From G963692885 sp964657395 (GTDB lineage Bacteria; Acidobacteriota; Terriglobia; Terriglobales; Acidobacteriaceae): a stretch of DNA of 10,759 bases. The DNA lies in assembly GCA_964657395.1 (NCBI GenBank), contig CAZZUX010000121.1, positions 1-10,759 of the forward strand, written 5' to 3'. The translations under genes and the position numbers were made by a program. Below, piece by piece: positions 1 to 6,631 of this stretch. Positions within the stretch are counted from its first letter, which is position 1; each line of letters begins with the position of its first letter. Below the pieces are notes generated by a model, which ran no database searches, was not told the origin of the DNA, and was given only the letters and a program-made list of their open reading frames with translations.

Positions 1-67
1 CGAGATAGAGCAGGATCGCGTTCGAATCGAAGACGACCGTGCCGTCGTCCACGACCGGGCTCGGCAT
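1..67 (-). other. Fragment resembling glutathione S-transferase N-terminal domain, different frame from the neighbouring gene
   Basis: Seen: reading the minus strand from 67 down to 1 in the frame of the ATG at 65-67 gives MPSPVVDDGTVVFDSN followed by AILLYL, open to the window edge. Known: a proline-containing strand, then V-D-D-G and the E/D-S-N-A-I-L-x-Y-L helix, is the glutathione-binding part of the thioredoxin-fold domain of glutathione S-transferases, where the D-S pair contacts the gamma-glutamyl group. Upstream this frame closes with a TGA at 95-97, so there is no room for the missing first ~50 residues. The FecR-like frame that starts at 236 also runs through here but becomes Arg-rich, as expected of an out-of-frame reading. 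Inferred: two unrelated coding sequences meet at about 60-85, by mis-assembly, recombination or frameshift. The family call rests on only about 22 residues. Confidence 0.4.
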
Positions 68-236
68 GGTCGACGACGGAACCATCCGCTTGCTTCACTG
101 ATACATTGTCCTTCACATAGCTGAGGCGGACCACTGCCGGATCTTCGGCCATCAGCGGCGATACCAGCAGGAAAGTCATCAGCAGTGGAACAAGCCACGA
201 TGCCACACCACGACCAAACCCGACGTGCTTCTTCAT
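1..236 (-). CDS. Secreted FecR-like protein, N-terminal part only
   Basis: The ATG at 234-236 follows a good Shine-Dalgarno (AAGGAG, minus strand, 243-248) by 6 nt. The product begins MKKH, then has a hydrophobic stretch at about residues 15-30 (WLVPLLMTFLLVSPLMA) ending at a likely signal peptidase site before AEDPA. The mature start, D-P-A-V-V-R-L-S-Y-V-K-D-N-V-S-V, resembles the first beta strands of FecR-like domains common in acidobacterial secreted proteins; this family call is inferred from a short stretch. After about residue 56 the frame turns Arg-rich and another frame shows glutathione S-transferase-like coding, so the true gene probably covers only about 65-236 here and its remainder is missing or displaced. 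It lies 134 nt after the stop of the upstream secreted-protein gene and appears to have its own promoter at 261-288. Function unknown; presumably periplasmic or cell-surface. Confidence 0.5.
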   Translation of the reverse strand, partial: MKKHVGFGRGVASWLVPLLMTFLLVSPLMAEDPAVVRLSYVKDNVSVKQADGSVVDHAEPGRGRRHGRLRFERDPALS

Positions 237-251
237 TGAGCACTCCTTCAA

Positions 252-282
252 AGCGTTGAGATTATCCCTTGCGCGCAACGCT
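252..282. repeat. Inverted repeat AGCGTTG/CAACGCT flanking the -10 element
   Basis: AGCGTTG at 252-258 and its perfect complement CAACGCT at 276-282 lie 17 nt apart. One arm is in the promoter spacer and the other just downstream of the -10 (261-266). This geometry fits a repressor operator better than a terminator, because there is no T-tract. No regulator can be named. A chance repeat is possible with 7-bp arms. Confidence 0.35.
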
Positions 283-288
283 CTGCAA
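261..288 (-). promoter_or_regulatory. Candidate sigma-70-type promoter for the FecR-like gene
   Basis: On the minus strand, TTGCAG (283-288) and GATAAT (261-266) are separated by 16 nt. Both are close to the TTGACA/TATAAT consensus. The predicted transcript start near 254 would give a leader of about 18 nt carrying the AAGGAG ribosome binding site at 243-248. This is judged by eye only. Confidence 0.45.
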
Positions 289-370
289 TTTCGGACCTGA
301 ATTCGGTCAGAAAAGACGCAGCCTTCATTAAGTTTCTTCAAAGTTCAACTCAAGGAACGGGCATTGATCG

Positions 371-1111
371 TCAATTGGCAGGTGGCGCGTTGTCCAGCAG
401 CGCCTGCGCGCGTCGTCTTGCGCGAACCATGACAGCCTCGTCCGACGTGATGGCAGTCAGAGTGGCGGCGATGTTCTGTACTTCTGTCGCCTGTCCTTCA
501 TGGACCAATGTTTCCAGCGTTTCCAACTCGGCATCGAGCGCGAGGCGCCCATGCTCATGCTCAACATTGAGCCGTCGGCCTTCTTCGAGCGTAGCTGAAA
601 GTCCTATAAATTCAGTGGAGATCCACTGTATTTTCTGGTCTTGAGAGTAGTTGTAGGTGCAGGCGCCCTGGCCGTCCGGCCCTTCGTACATCAGCGTTTT
701 GGTTCCCTGGAAGGCGACTTTGCTTCCGGCAGCTTCGCACTTCGTGGCAAAATGGTGCTCCTTCGCTGCAATCGAGAAAAGTTTCTGAACATTAGCGGCT
801 GTTAACCTGATCTCGCGCTCCTGCCCCCGCGCAGGAAGATCAGCGATGTCGTCAGGCGGAGCGCTCCCAACATGCGAGACGTAATGTCCGGTGCCGTCTG
901 CATGCACTGTCATTTCGTATTTCGCTGGTTGCAACTGCGCGTTCTCAAAACGGAAGGTGATGGTTGCCGTTGCCTGCGGAGTGACCGCTTCATCGCGGAA
1001 TTCGGGATGCTCCGGCTGTGTTGCCTGGGCGATCAGAGGGCCGTTCCGGTCGGAGAGGCAATAGAGAACCACCAAAAAGGCGACCAGCTTCGCATTCCGG
1101 AATCGCAGCAT
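371..1111 (-). CDS. Secreted protein of unknown function (246 aa)
   Basis: Not recognised as a named family. The ATG at 1109-1111 is preferred over in-frame starts further upstream because those would lie inside ruvC, and because from here the product begins with a signal peptide: MLRFRNAK, a hydrophobic run (LVAFLVVLYCL, about residues 9-19) and a likely cleavage after LIAQA (residue 30). The mature part has a beta-rich region (about 50-80) including T-I-T-F-R-F and H-A-D-G-T-G-H-Y, an L-T-A-A-N-V-Q-K-L-F helix (103-112), and two cysteines (C125 and C151, the second in G-A-C-T-Y-N-Y-S) that could form a disulfide. A charged, helical Glu/Arg-rich C-terminus (about 172-240) follows. A GGGG run sits just before the start, a weak ribosome binding site. 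It begins 10 nt after the ruvC stop, so it is probably co-transcribed with ruvC, though nothing suggests a role in recombination. Probably periplasmic. Confidence 0.75.
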   Translation of the reverse strand: MLRFRNAKLVAFLVVLYCLSDRNGPLIAQATQPEHPEFRDEAVTPQATATITFRFENAQLQPAKYEMTVHADGTGHYVSHVGSAPPDDIADLPARGQEREIRLTAANVQKLFSIAAKEHHFATKCEAAGSKVAFQGTKTLMYEGPDGQGACTYNYSQDQKIQWISTEFIGLSATLEEGRRLNVEHEHGRLALDAELETLETLVHEGQATEVQNIAATLTAITSDEAVMVRARRRAQALLDNAPPAN

Positions 1112-1121
1112 CTTCCCCAGC

Positions 1122-1712
1122 TTAAATGGAAGCGGGGCGTCCGGAAAGCCGGGTGCCTGGCGCGTGTGCGACTCTTGGCCTGCTCTCAGTCGGTAACCCC
1201 TTGGTTCCGCCCCTGGATTGTGCCTCCTGGGTTTGCGCTGTGTGAAGATGGCATATCGCGATAGCCAGTGCATCCGCCGCGTCAAAGGGCTCCGGCGGCG
1301 CATCCAGGTTCAGAAGACGCGAAACCATAAATTGAACCTGCTCCTTCTTCGCCAGACCGTAGCCAACCACGGAAGACTTGATGGTGAGAGGCGCATATTC
1401 AGCCACGGGAAGACCCGCCTCGGCAGCTGCCAAAAGAGCGACCCCCCGAACGTGCCCGAGCTTTAGCGCAGATTGGGCATTCACAGAGTAGAACACCTCC
1501 TCCACAGCAACCACATCCGGACGATGCTGCTCCAGCATCGCAGTCAGTTCACGGAACACCTTCGCAAGTCGCACAGGCAGAGTCTCCTTCCTGCTCAGTG
1601 GGATTCCTCCATAATCGACGACCGACAAGCTGGAGGCATGTCGCGTTTCCACCGCCTCAACCACACCATAGCCAGTGCACTCTGTGCCGCAATCGATGCC
1701 GAAGACACGCAT
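1122..1712 (-). CDS. ruvC: Crossover junction endodeoxyribonuclease RuvC
   Basis: RuvC is the dimeric, Mg2+-dependent resolvase that cuts four-way Holliday junctions after RuvAB branch migration. Motifs seen: the first strand M-R-V-F-G-I-D-C-G-T with D7; V-E-E-V-F-Y-S-V-N with E71; the conserved S-A-L-K-L-G-H-V-R-G (81-90); Y-A-P-L-T-I-K-S-S-V-V-G (106-117); and P-F-D-A-A-D-A-L-A-I-A with D144 and D147. All four catalytic acidic residues known from E. coli RuvC (D7, E66, D138, D141) therefore have counterparts. The protein is 196 aa; the catalytic core ends near 157 and a basic, Pro/Gly-rich tail of about 40 residues follows, longer than in many homologues. There is no ruvA or ruvB alongside. 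No Shine-Dalgarno is visible before the ATG (1710-1712); a TATAGA lies 8 nt upstream (minus strand, 1721-1726), so the mRNA may be leaderless, but the matching -35 is poor. Confidence 0.95.
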   Translation of the reverse strand: MRVFGIDCGTECTGYGVVEAVETRHASSLSVVDYGGIPLSRKETLPVRLAKVFRELTAMLEQHRPDVVAVEEVFYSVNAQSALKLGHVRGVALLAAAEAGLPVAEYAPLTIKSSVVGYGLAKKEQVQFMVSRLLNLDAPPEPFDAADALAIAICHLHTAQTQEAQSRGGTKGLPTESRPRVAHAPGTRLSGRPASI

Positions 1713-1799
1713 GGCAGAAGTCTATAGCAACGTTTCAGGCCCGTCCGCACTTCTCGGAACCGGGAACACAGAATATGAATATGGCGCTGGTCGCCACAT

Positions 1800-2033
1800 T
1801 TAGTGCGGGGCGTTTCTCTCTCCTGACAGTCGGTCCATCCTGATCGTCCAGAGGAGAAAATGCATCAGCCTTGCTCTATCTTTAACGAGAAAACCGAAGA
1901 ACTTTGAAGCATCGATGTCTCCCGCGTGCATGCCGGAATAGGTCTCAATGCGCCAGCGGATGTATTCACTCCGCCACGGAGCCAGGTGGTGTCCCCGGGT
2001 CGCGTTCCAGTAAAATCTTATTCCTGCCAGCAT
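1800..2033 (-). CDS. Small Trp/Arg-rich protein of unknown function (77 aa), after flgL
   Basis: The ATG at 2031-2033 follows AAGAGG (minus strand, 2040-2045) by 6 nt, a good ribosome binding site that supports real translation. The product has no signal peptide or membrane segment. It is rich in aromatic and basic residues: F-Y-W-N-A-T-R-G (7-14), L-A-P-W-R-S-E-Y-I-R-W-R-I-E-T-Y (17-32), then a helical part with F-F-G-F-L-V-K-D-R-A-R-L (45-56) and F-L-L-W (59-62). I recall similar short proteins in acidobacterial genomes, but this could not be checked. It starts 36 nt after the flgL stop with no terminator between, so it probably shares the flagellar transcript. Flagellar operons often carry a small regulator such as CsrA or FliW at this place; this protein resembles neither. 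Confidence 0.6.
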   Translation of the reverse strand: MLAGIRFYWNATRGHHLAPWRSEYIRWRIETYSGMHAGDIDASKFFGFLVKDRARLMHFLLWTIRMDRLSGERNAPH

Positions 2034-2069
2034 TCGCTGCCTCTTGCTTCCCAGCTTCTCTTGTCTTCA

Positions 2070-2969
2070 TCACTTAAGCAGATCGAAAAGATTACCCTGC
2101 TTCTCGAGTGCAGCGATGGCATCCTGCAACGCCGCCTGCTGTGTCTCACTCGATGATAGATCAGTCGCCACAACTGCCGTATCTGCCTGCATCAAGTTTG
2201 TCTGTTGAACAAGCATCTGTGTCGATTGCTGCTGCAGACCTGTGTCCTGCGCGGCGATGCGCGTAATGGAAGTGTCCAGGCTCGCTCTCTGCTCCGTGAC
2301 TATTCCCAGAGCTGAGTGCAGCGAAGCAGCAGTACCTTTCGCAGCTGTAACGTTTCCGCTTGAAAAGTCGGAAATCAGCTGGTTCAGTGTTCCGAAAACG
2401 CTTGCCGTCGAAGCTGTAAAGATCTGGTTCCCTGGTTTGTCCAAAGGTATACTTCCACCCTGTGGGCTGCTGAGCGAGGACTGCAGCGAATCTCCGTTGT
2501 AAGTAACGACAGCCGGATCCACGGAAGAGTCGAGCGTGAACGGCTGAACATTGCTTTTACTCCCTGAGAAGAGGTAGTTGCCAACATAGGAAGTATTCGC
2601 CAAAGACAACACCTCATCTCTTATGCCGGTAAGCTGAGTTGCAACGGACGTGAGGCCTGAGGGGGTGTTAACACCGCTAAGTCCCAACGTGGTTGTCGAA
2701 ATCGCCTCGGTCAATTGAGAAACCACGAGCGAAAGCGTCGAGTCGGTGACTTGCAGATTTGCTGTGACCGTCTGCGACGCTTGATGATAACTGTCGGCTT
2801 GCTCAATGCTTGCATTCAGCGTGACATTCTGGGCAGCTGCATTCGGATCCTGTGACAGAGACGACACACGTGCGCCCGACGAGATTTCGTTCGTGAGTTG
2901 TTGCTCATTGCCGGATATCTGGCTCAACCTGCTCGTCAACTGATCCAGATACGATGCTGTAATCTGCAT
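2070..2969 (-). CDS. flgL: Flagellar hook-filament junction protein FlgL
   Basis: FlgL (HAP3) forms, with FlgK, the junction rings joining the hook to the filament; it is exported by the flagellar type III apparatus and has no cleaved signal. The 299-aa length fits (E. coli 317). Seen: an N-terminal helical D0/D1 region with Q-L-T-N-E-I-S-S-G-A-R-V (24-35) followed by S-Q-D-P-N-A-A-A (39-46), the flagellin-family S-G-K-R-I-x-x-x-S-D-D-P-x-A-A pattern; N-Y-L-F-S-G (131-136), a FlgL hallmark; a Ser/Thr-rich middle domain; and a C-terminal heptad-like helix rich in Gln and Ala (about 235-299) for D0 coiled-coil packing. Its ATG is 12 nt after the flgK stop, so the two are almost certainly co-translated. 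The ribosome binding site is a modest GAGAGAG stretch. Confidence 0.93.
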   Translation of the reverse strand: MQITASYLDQLTSRLSQISGNEQQLTNEISSGARVSSLSQDPNAAAQNVTLNASIEQADSYHQASQTVTANLQVTDSTLSLVVSQLTEAISTTTLGLSGVNTPSGLTSVATQLTGIRDEVLSLANTSYVGNYLFSGSKSNVQPFTLDSSVDPAVVTYNGDSLQSSLSSPQGGSIPLDKPGNQIFTASTASVFGTLNQLISDFSSGNVTAAKGTAASLHSALGIVTEQRASLDTSITRIAAQDTGLQQQSTQMLVQQTNLMQADTAVVATDLSSSETQQAALQDAIAALEKQGNLFDLLK

Positions 2970-2981
2970 GCCACACTCTCT

Positions 2982-4388
2982 CTAGACTGCTGTGGAGACG
3001 CCAAGGTCTATGGCTGCACCGATCAGCGTATTAATGATGGTGAACACCTTCGAAGCAGCCTGGTAAGCCTGCTCCAGGTTTTGCAGACTGGTCGCTTCAC
3101 TATCCAGGCTGACCGTCGATAAGTTGCTTTGCTGCGTCTGCAATTGAGTAAGAGCTGCCTGACGAGCAGTGTTATTAGCGCTGACACCTGAAACCAAACT
3201 TCCAAGGGTTGAAACGAACGTGGCATAAAACGCGGAAGCAGATTGCCCGTTTACTAATGGGTGCTGCGCCAGTCCAGCCATGACGGAAGCATTTGAACCA
3301 TCGCCCGGACCCGCCCCCAGCGAAGCTGCAGCGATGCCGAGAGGATCGGTCAGGGATACAACTATTCCAGCTGCGCTTCCAGCCATTCCTGCTGGTAATG
3401 AGAAAACAGCAGTGCCTGGCAATCCGCTGGCGTCTGTGCCACCTTCGTTCGCAGCGTTGATAGCAGTTCCCAGCGAGGAAGCCAGTGTGTCCAACGAAGT
3501 CATTGCAGACGGAATGTCCTGATCCCGCACCTGCAGCAGACCACTGATTTGTCCGTCTCCTGAGGTCAGCGAGCTGGTAATGTCTGTAGCTCCATCGAAG
3601 ACATGTGTCACTCCATTGGAGTTGCCCGTCGAAAGAGACATAGCCTGGCTTCCCGCCACCAGGACACTGCCGGCTGTCGTCGTAAGCGTGAGCCCGTTAT
3701 TCTCTGTTGTCACTTGCTGGATGCCGATCAGGTTGGCCAGACTTGTAAGGTCCTGTTGGCGCTGATCTTCCAAGGCTCCGGCATCAGCCTGAGGGCTGAC
3801 CGACGATATCTGACTATCAAGGGAAGCGATCGATTGCGTCAGACTGTTGACTTGGCTTACGGTCGATAAAACCTGTCCATCCAGACTCTGCTGCTGCTGA
3901 ACAAGACTAGACGCTGCAAGATGGAAGCTGTCCGTCAGGTTACCGGCACTTGCCAGGACTGCTGCTCGGCTCGACGAGTCAGCAGGCATCGCTTGTAGCT
4001 CTTGCAGAGATCCGAAGAATGAGCTGATGCCGGCCGAGATATCGGAATTCCCCACAGCGCTGGTGGTTGAAGTTGCAGCTGCAAAAACATTCTGCAGATT
4101 ATTAAGTGCACCCAAGCGAGAAGCCGTGGCCGCTTGCGCCTGCGTCTGCTGGTCGACTGCCTGATTCAAAACCCTGTCCCTTTGCGATACTGCACCCGCG
4201 TCTGTCACGCCGGCTCCGACGAGCCTGCTTCCTATCTCTATTGGCGTAGCTTCCTGCCAGACAACCTCCTGTTTGGTGTAACCAGGCGTTGAAACGTTCG
4301 CCATGTTGTTGGCAGTGATCTTCTGTTGCTCACTTGAAAGATCCAGATAACGTTGAAGTTGATCTCCAAGAGCAGTCGAGACAAGCAT
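2982..4388 (-). CDS. flgK: Flagellar hook-associated protein FlgK
   Basis: FlgK (HAP1) is the hook-proximal junction protein, exported through the flagellar channel. The start at 4388 is chosen over an in-frame start at 4433 because AAAGGGG (minus strand, 4396-4402) lies 7 nt upstream and the product then begins with the family's N-terminal helix. Motifs: N-N-M-A-N-V-S-T-P-G-Y-T-K (27-39), the rod/hook/HAP N-terminal signature, and near the end L-D-S-E-A-T-S-L-Q-N-L-E-Q-A-Y-Q-A-A-S-K-V, the matching C-terminal D0 helix signature of FlgK. The middle is Ser/Thr/Ala/Gly-rich with almost no cysteine, as usual for axial proteins. At 468 aa it is shorter than E. coli FlgK (547), mostly in the variable outer domains. 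It starts 47 nt after the sigma-54 activator gene and is followed 12 nt later by flgL. Confidence 0.94.
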   Translation of the reverse strand: MLVSTALGDQLQRYLDLSSEQQKITANNMANVSTPGYTKQEVVWQEATPIEIGSRLVGAGVTDAGAVSQRDRVLNQAVDQQTQAQAATASRLGALNNLQNVFAAATSTTSAVGNSDISAGISSFFGSLQELQAMPADSSSRAAVLASAGNLTDSFHLAASSLVQQQQSLDGQVLSTVSQVNSLTQSIASLDSQISSVSPQADAGALEDQRQQDLTSLANLIGIQQVTTENNGLTLTTTAGSVLVAGSQAMSLSTGNSNGVTHVFDGATDITSSLTSGDGQISGLLQVRDQDIPSAMTSLDTLASSLGTAINAANEGGTDASGLPGTAVFSLPAGMAGSAAGIVVSLTDPLGIAAASLGAGPGDGSNASVMAGLAQHPLVNGQSASAFYATFVSTLGSLVSGVSANNTARQAALTQLQTQQSNLSTVSLDSEATSLQNLEQAYQAASKVFTIINTLIGAAIDLGVSTAV

Positions 4389-4435
4389 GCGCGTTCCCCT
4401 TTTACCGCGTTGTAGGCGTGTTAGACCGATCACAA

Positions 4436-5770
4436 CTACTCGGCGGTACTGTCAAACTCAATATCTGACGCTTGGATGAGGTCCCTATCTTCCGAAAGGA
4501 TCATCGCGCGCTCAACGACATGCGTCAGTTCTCTGACGTTCCCCGGCCAGGTATGATTCACGAGAATAGCCATGGCATCGGCGTCAAAACATTTCGCCAT
4601 GTTGCGACCGCTCAACTGTTTAAGAAAGAAGGTAGCTAACGTGGGGATATCATCGACGTGTTGCACCAGCGAAGGAGTCCTGATGGTGAAGATCGCTAGA
4701 CGATGAAAAAGGTCTTCGCGAAAGCTTCCTAGCCGGCTTCGCATTGCAAGATTCTGATTTGTCGCGGCAATAATGCGGACATCTACTGTTTGTGTTTCAT
4801 TCTCACCCACTCGCTGTATCTCGCCGGCCTCAAGAAAACGCAATAGCTTAGCTTGAAGCAGGAGGGGCATCTCACCAATTTCATCCAAAAAGAGAGTTCC
4901 ACCATCTGCGGCCTCAATCCGGCCAACTCTGCGTTGAATGGCTCCAGTAAACGCGCCACGCGTATGGCCGAACAATTCGGTCTCGAGCAGGCTCTCCGGG
5001 ATCGCCGCGCAGTTCAGCACCATGAATGGATAGTTGCTCCGTCCACTCAAGCGATGGGTCGCCCGGGCAACTAGCTCTTTACCTGTTCCTGTCGGTCCCA
5101 TGATCAACACGGGGGTAGACCTGTGGGCGATCAAGCGCACTCTTCGCGTGACTTCAATCATGACTGGATGCATACCCACGAACTCCGGTAGCAAAGAAGT
5201 CTCCTTGAACGAGAGCTTCCCGTCACTTTCGTTCAGGTCCGTTGCTGCGGGGATCTCGGCACCTTGCACCAACCTTGAAATCTCGACGACCTTAGGATGT
5301 TCGTTCTTCGCGCTTGACGAGTTCGTGGCAGCGCTAATGCATCCTGTGCTACCGGCGTCATATTGATTCTCTGGGTCTCGGCCTCGTTGATCGCTCTCAA
5401 GCCGCGACATATCCCCCAGGTTCTGTGATTCCAGTCCTGTCCTGATCGCGTGCATGATCTCTCCGCGTCTGCTGGTGCTGGTGTCTCGTTTGCTCCTAAA
5501 CGACCCATCCACAGAGATCAGATCGACATCCGGATAGCTGGATTGAACGTCAGTAAGAAATTCTGAGAAGTCTAGATCCGGTAACGATTTATCAACGATG
5601 ATCGCTTGTTCGCACACCGGCAACCTGGAGGCGGCGGCTTCTAGATGTGAAAGGGTCTCAGCTCCGCCTGACATCTCAAACACCTGCCATCGCAGGCTTT
5701 TTAGGGTCAAACCAATGCGCTGACGGAGTAATGAGTCCGGGATGGCGATAAGTGCAACGGGGCTACTCAT
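4436..5770 (-). CDS. Sigma-54-dependent AAA+ transcriptional activator without DNA-binding domain (FlgR/FleQ-like)
   Basis: Enhancer-type ATPase that remodels sigma-54 RNA polymerase. Seen (444 aa): an N-terminal receiver-like domain (about 1-95) with D60 at the phosphoacceptor position but lacking the usual acidic pair after the first strand and the late K-P, so it is degenerate; a linker (about 96-190); then a complete AAA+ domain with Walker A G-P-T-G-T-G-K-E (225-232), G-A-F-T-G-A sigma-54 contact loop (272-277), Walker B G-T-L-F-L-D-E-I-G-E (291-300), F-R-E-D-L-F-H-R-L (350-358) and W-P-G-N-V-R-E-L (408-415). The protein ends about 30 residues after that, with no Fis-type helix-turn-helix, and only 47 nt precede flgK, so none is hidden by a nearby frameshift. 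Helicobacter FlgR is a known HTH-less flagellar precedent. ATGA overlap with the response regulator gene indicates translational coupling. A role in flagellar gene control is inferred from motifs and position; no sigma-54 promoter was found in the window. Confidence 0.9.
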   Translation of the reverse strand: MSSPVALIAIPDSLLRQRIGLTLKSLRWQVFEMSGGAETLSHLEAAASRLPVCEQAIIVDKSLPDLDFSEFLTDVQSSYPDVDLISVDGSFRSKRDTSTSRRGEIMHAIRTGLESQNLGDMSRLESDQRGRDPENQYDAGSTGCISAATNSSSAKNEHPKVVEISRLVQGAEIPAATDLNESDGKLSFKETSLLPEFVGMHPVMIEVTRRVRLIAHRSTPVLIMGPTGTGKELVARATHRLSGRSNYPFMVLNCAAIPESLLETELFGHTRGAFTGAIQRRVGRIEAADGGTLFLDEIGEMPLLLQAKLLRFLEAGEIQRVGENETQTVDVRIIAATNQNLAMRSRLGSFREDLFHRLAIFTIRTPSLVQHVDDIPTLATFFLKQLSGRNMAKCFDADAMAILVNHTWPGNVRELTHVVERAMILSEDRDLIQASDIEFDSTAE

Positions 5771-6468
5771 GCTTGCGCCTCGCTTATGCGCGAGTTACCT
5801 ATCCGATAACCCTCTCCCCGTACCGTAGTTATCAAAGAAGGGGCACCCAGTTCATTAAGCTTTCGCCGCAGATAGTTGACGTAGACATCCACTACGTTCG
5901 TATTGTTCGATCCTTCGGTCTTCCACACCTGTTCCATTAGTTGTGTTCGACTTACGCATTGTCCATCGTGGAGCATCAGGCACTCAAGTAATTCATATTC
6001 TTTATTAGTGAGTGCGACCCGCAGACCTGCTCGCTTGACAGAGTGGTCGAGTCGATTCATCTCAAGATCTTCGTGGCGCAACACAGTCGCTACACCAAGG
6101 TTGCGACGGAGGAGTGCGTTGCATCTTGCTCTCAGTTCTCGCAGGGCAAATGGTTTAAGCAAGCAATCATCGGCTCCGAGGCTGAAGCACTGTAGCCGAC
6201 TATCTAGATCAGCGGCGCCAGTAAGTACCATGACTGGAGTATCCATGCTGATACATCTCACAATCCTTAGCACCTCAGAACCACTAAGCTTAGGCAGTCC
6301 CAGGTCGATAATGGCAAGATGTGGCATTTGTCGATGGACTGCGACGATCGCCGCCTCGCCATCGCAGACAAGCTCTACATCAAGTCCCTCGGCGATCAAG
6401 GCGCGTTTGAGCAGGCCGCCCAGCGCGACGTCGTCTTCTGCTATCAATAGTCTCTTTGCAGTGCTCAT
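5767..6468 (-). CDS. OmpR/PhoB-family response regulator
   Basis: Two-component DNA-binding regulator, 233 aa from the ATG at 6466-6468. The receiver domain is intact: acidic cluster E11-D12-D13, phosphoacceptor D55 in I-I-D-L-G-L-P, T83 in V-L-T-G and K105 in L-L-K-P-F. The C-terminal winged-helix domain (about 134-223) shows L-T-N-K-E-Y-E-L-L (153-161), a recognition-helix region V-V-D-V-Y-V-N-Y-L-R-R-K-L (192-204) and the closing T-V-R-G-E-G-Y-R-I (215-223). A TTG codon 57 nt further upstream would also give an open frame, but the family start matches 6468. No Shine-Dalgarno is visible. It heads the block with the sigma-54 activator (ATGA overlap) and flgK-flgL, and no histidine kinase is near. 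It probably senses through an unlinked kinase and may supply the DNA binding that the overlapping activator lacks (inference). Confidence 0.93.
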   Translation of the reverse strand: MSTAKRLLIAEDDVALGGLLKRALIAEGLDVELVCDGEAAIVAVHRQMPHLAIIDLGLPKLSGSEVLRIVRCISMDTPVMVLTGAADLDSRLQCFSLGADDCLLKPFALRELRARCNALLRRNLGVATVLRHEDLEMNRLDHSVKRAGLRVALTNKEYELLECLMLHDGQCVSRTQLMEQVWKTEGSNNTNVVDVYVNYLRRKLNELGAPSLITTVRGEGYRIGNSRISEAQA

Positions 6469-6631
6469 AAGAAGAATGCCGCGAGTTATGCGACTTACCC
6501 ACTTTCTCCCGTGCAGTGCGATCAATCAACTTGCGAATGAAGAATCTGCTGGTCGTTTCGCCATCTTGGGAGTTGCAAATGCAGCGTTCCAAAACAGGAA
6601 AGCGCCTCCACTATTATTTTGGTCTTTGCAC

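Noticed and set aside
375..644. Plus-strand open frames across the minus-strand genes, such as 375-644, 872-1264, 5903-6676 and 9446-9907
   Set aside because: They are antisense shadows of well supported minus-strand genes, with Ser/Arg-rich low-complexity products and no motifs.
1112..1303. Upstream extension of the secreted-protein frame to a start inside ruvC
   Set aside because: The added 64 residues are Arg/Pro-rich, antisense-like shadow of ruvC coding on the same strand in another frame, and they would precede an otherwise normal signal peptide.
4389..4435. Flagellar sigma-28 promoter before flgK
   Set aside because: A GCGGTAAA resembles GCCGATAA only partly and the upstream TAAC element is at the wrong distance; the TTGTGA/TACAAC pair there has a 15-nt spacer and is also weak.
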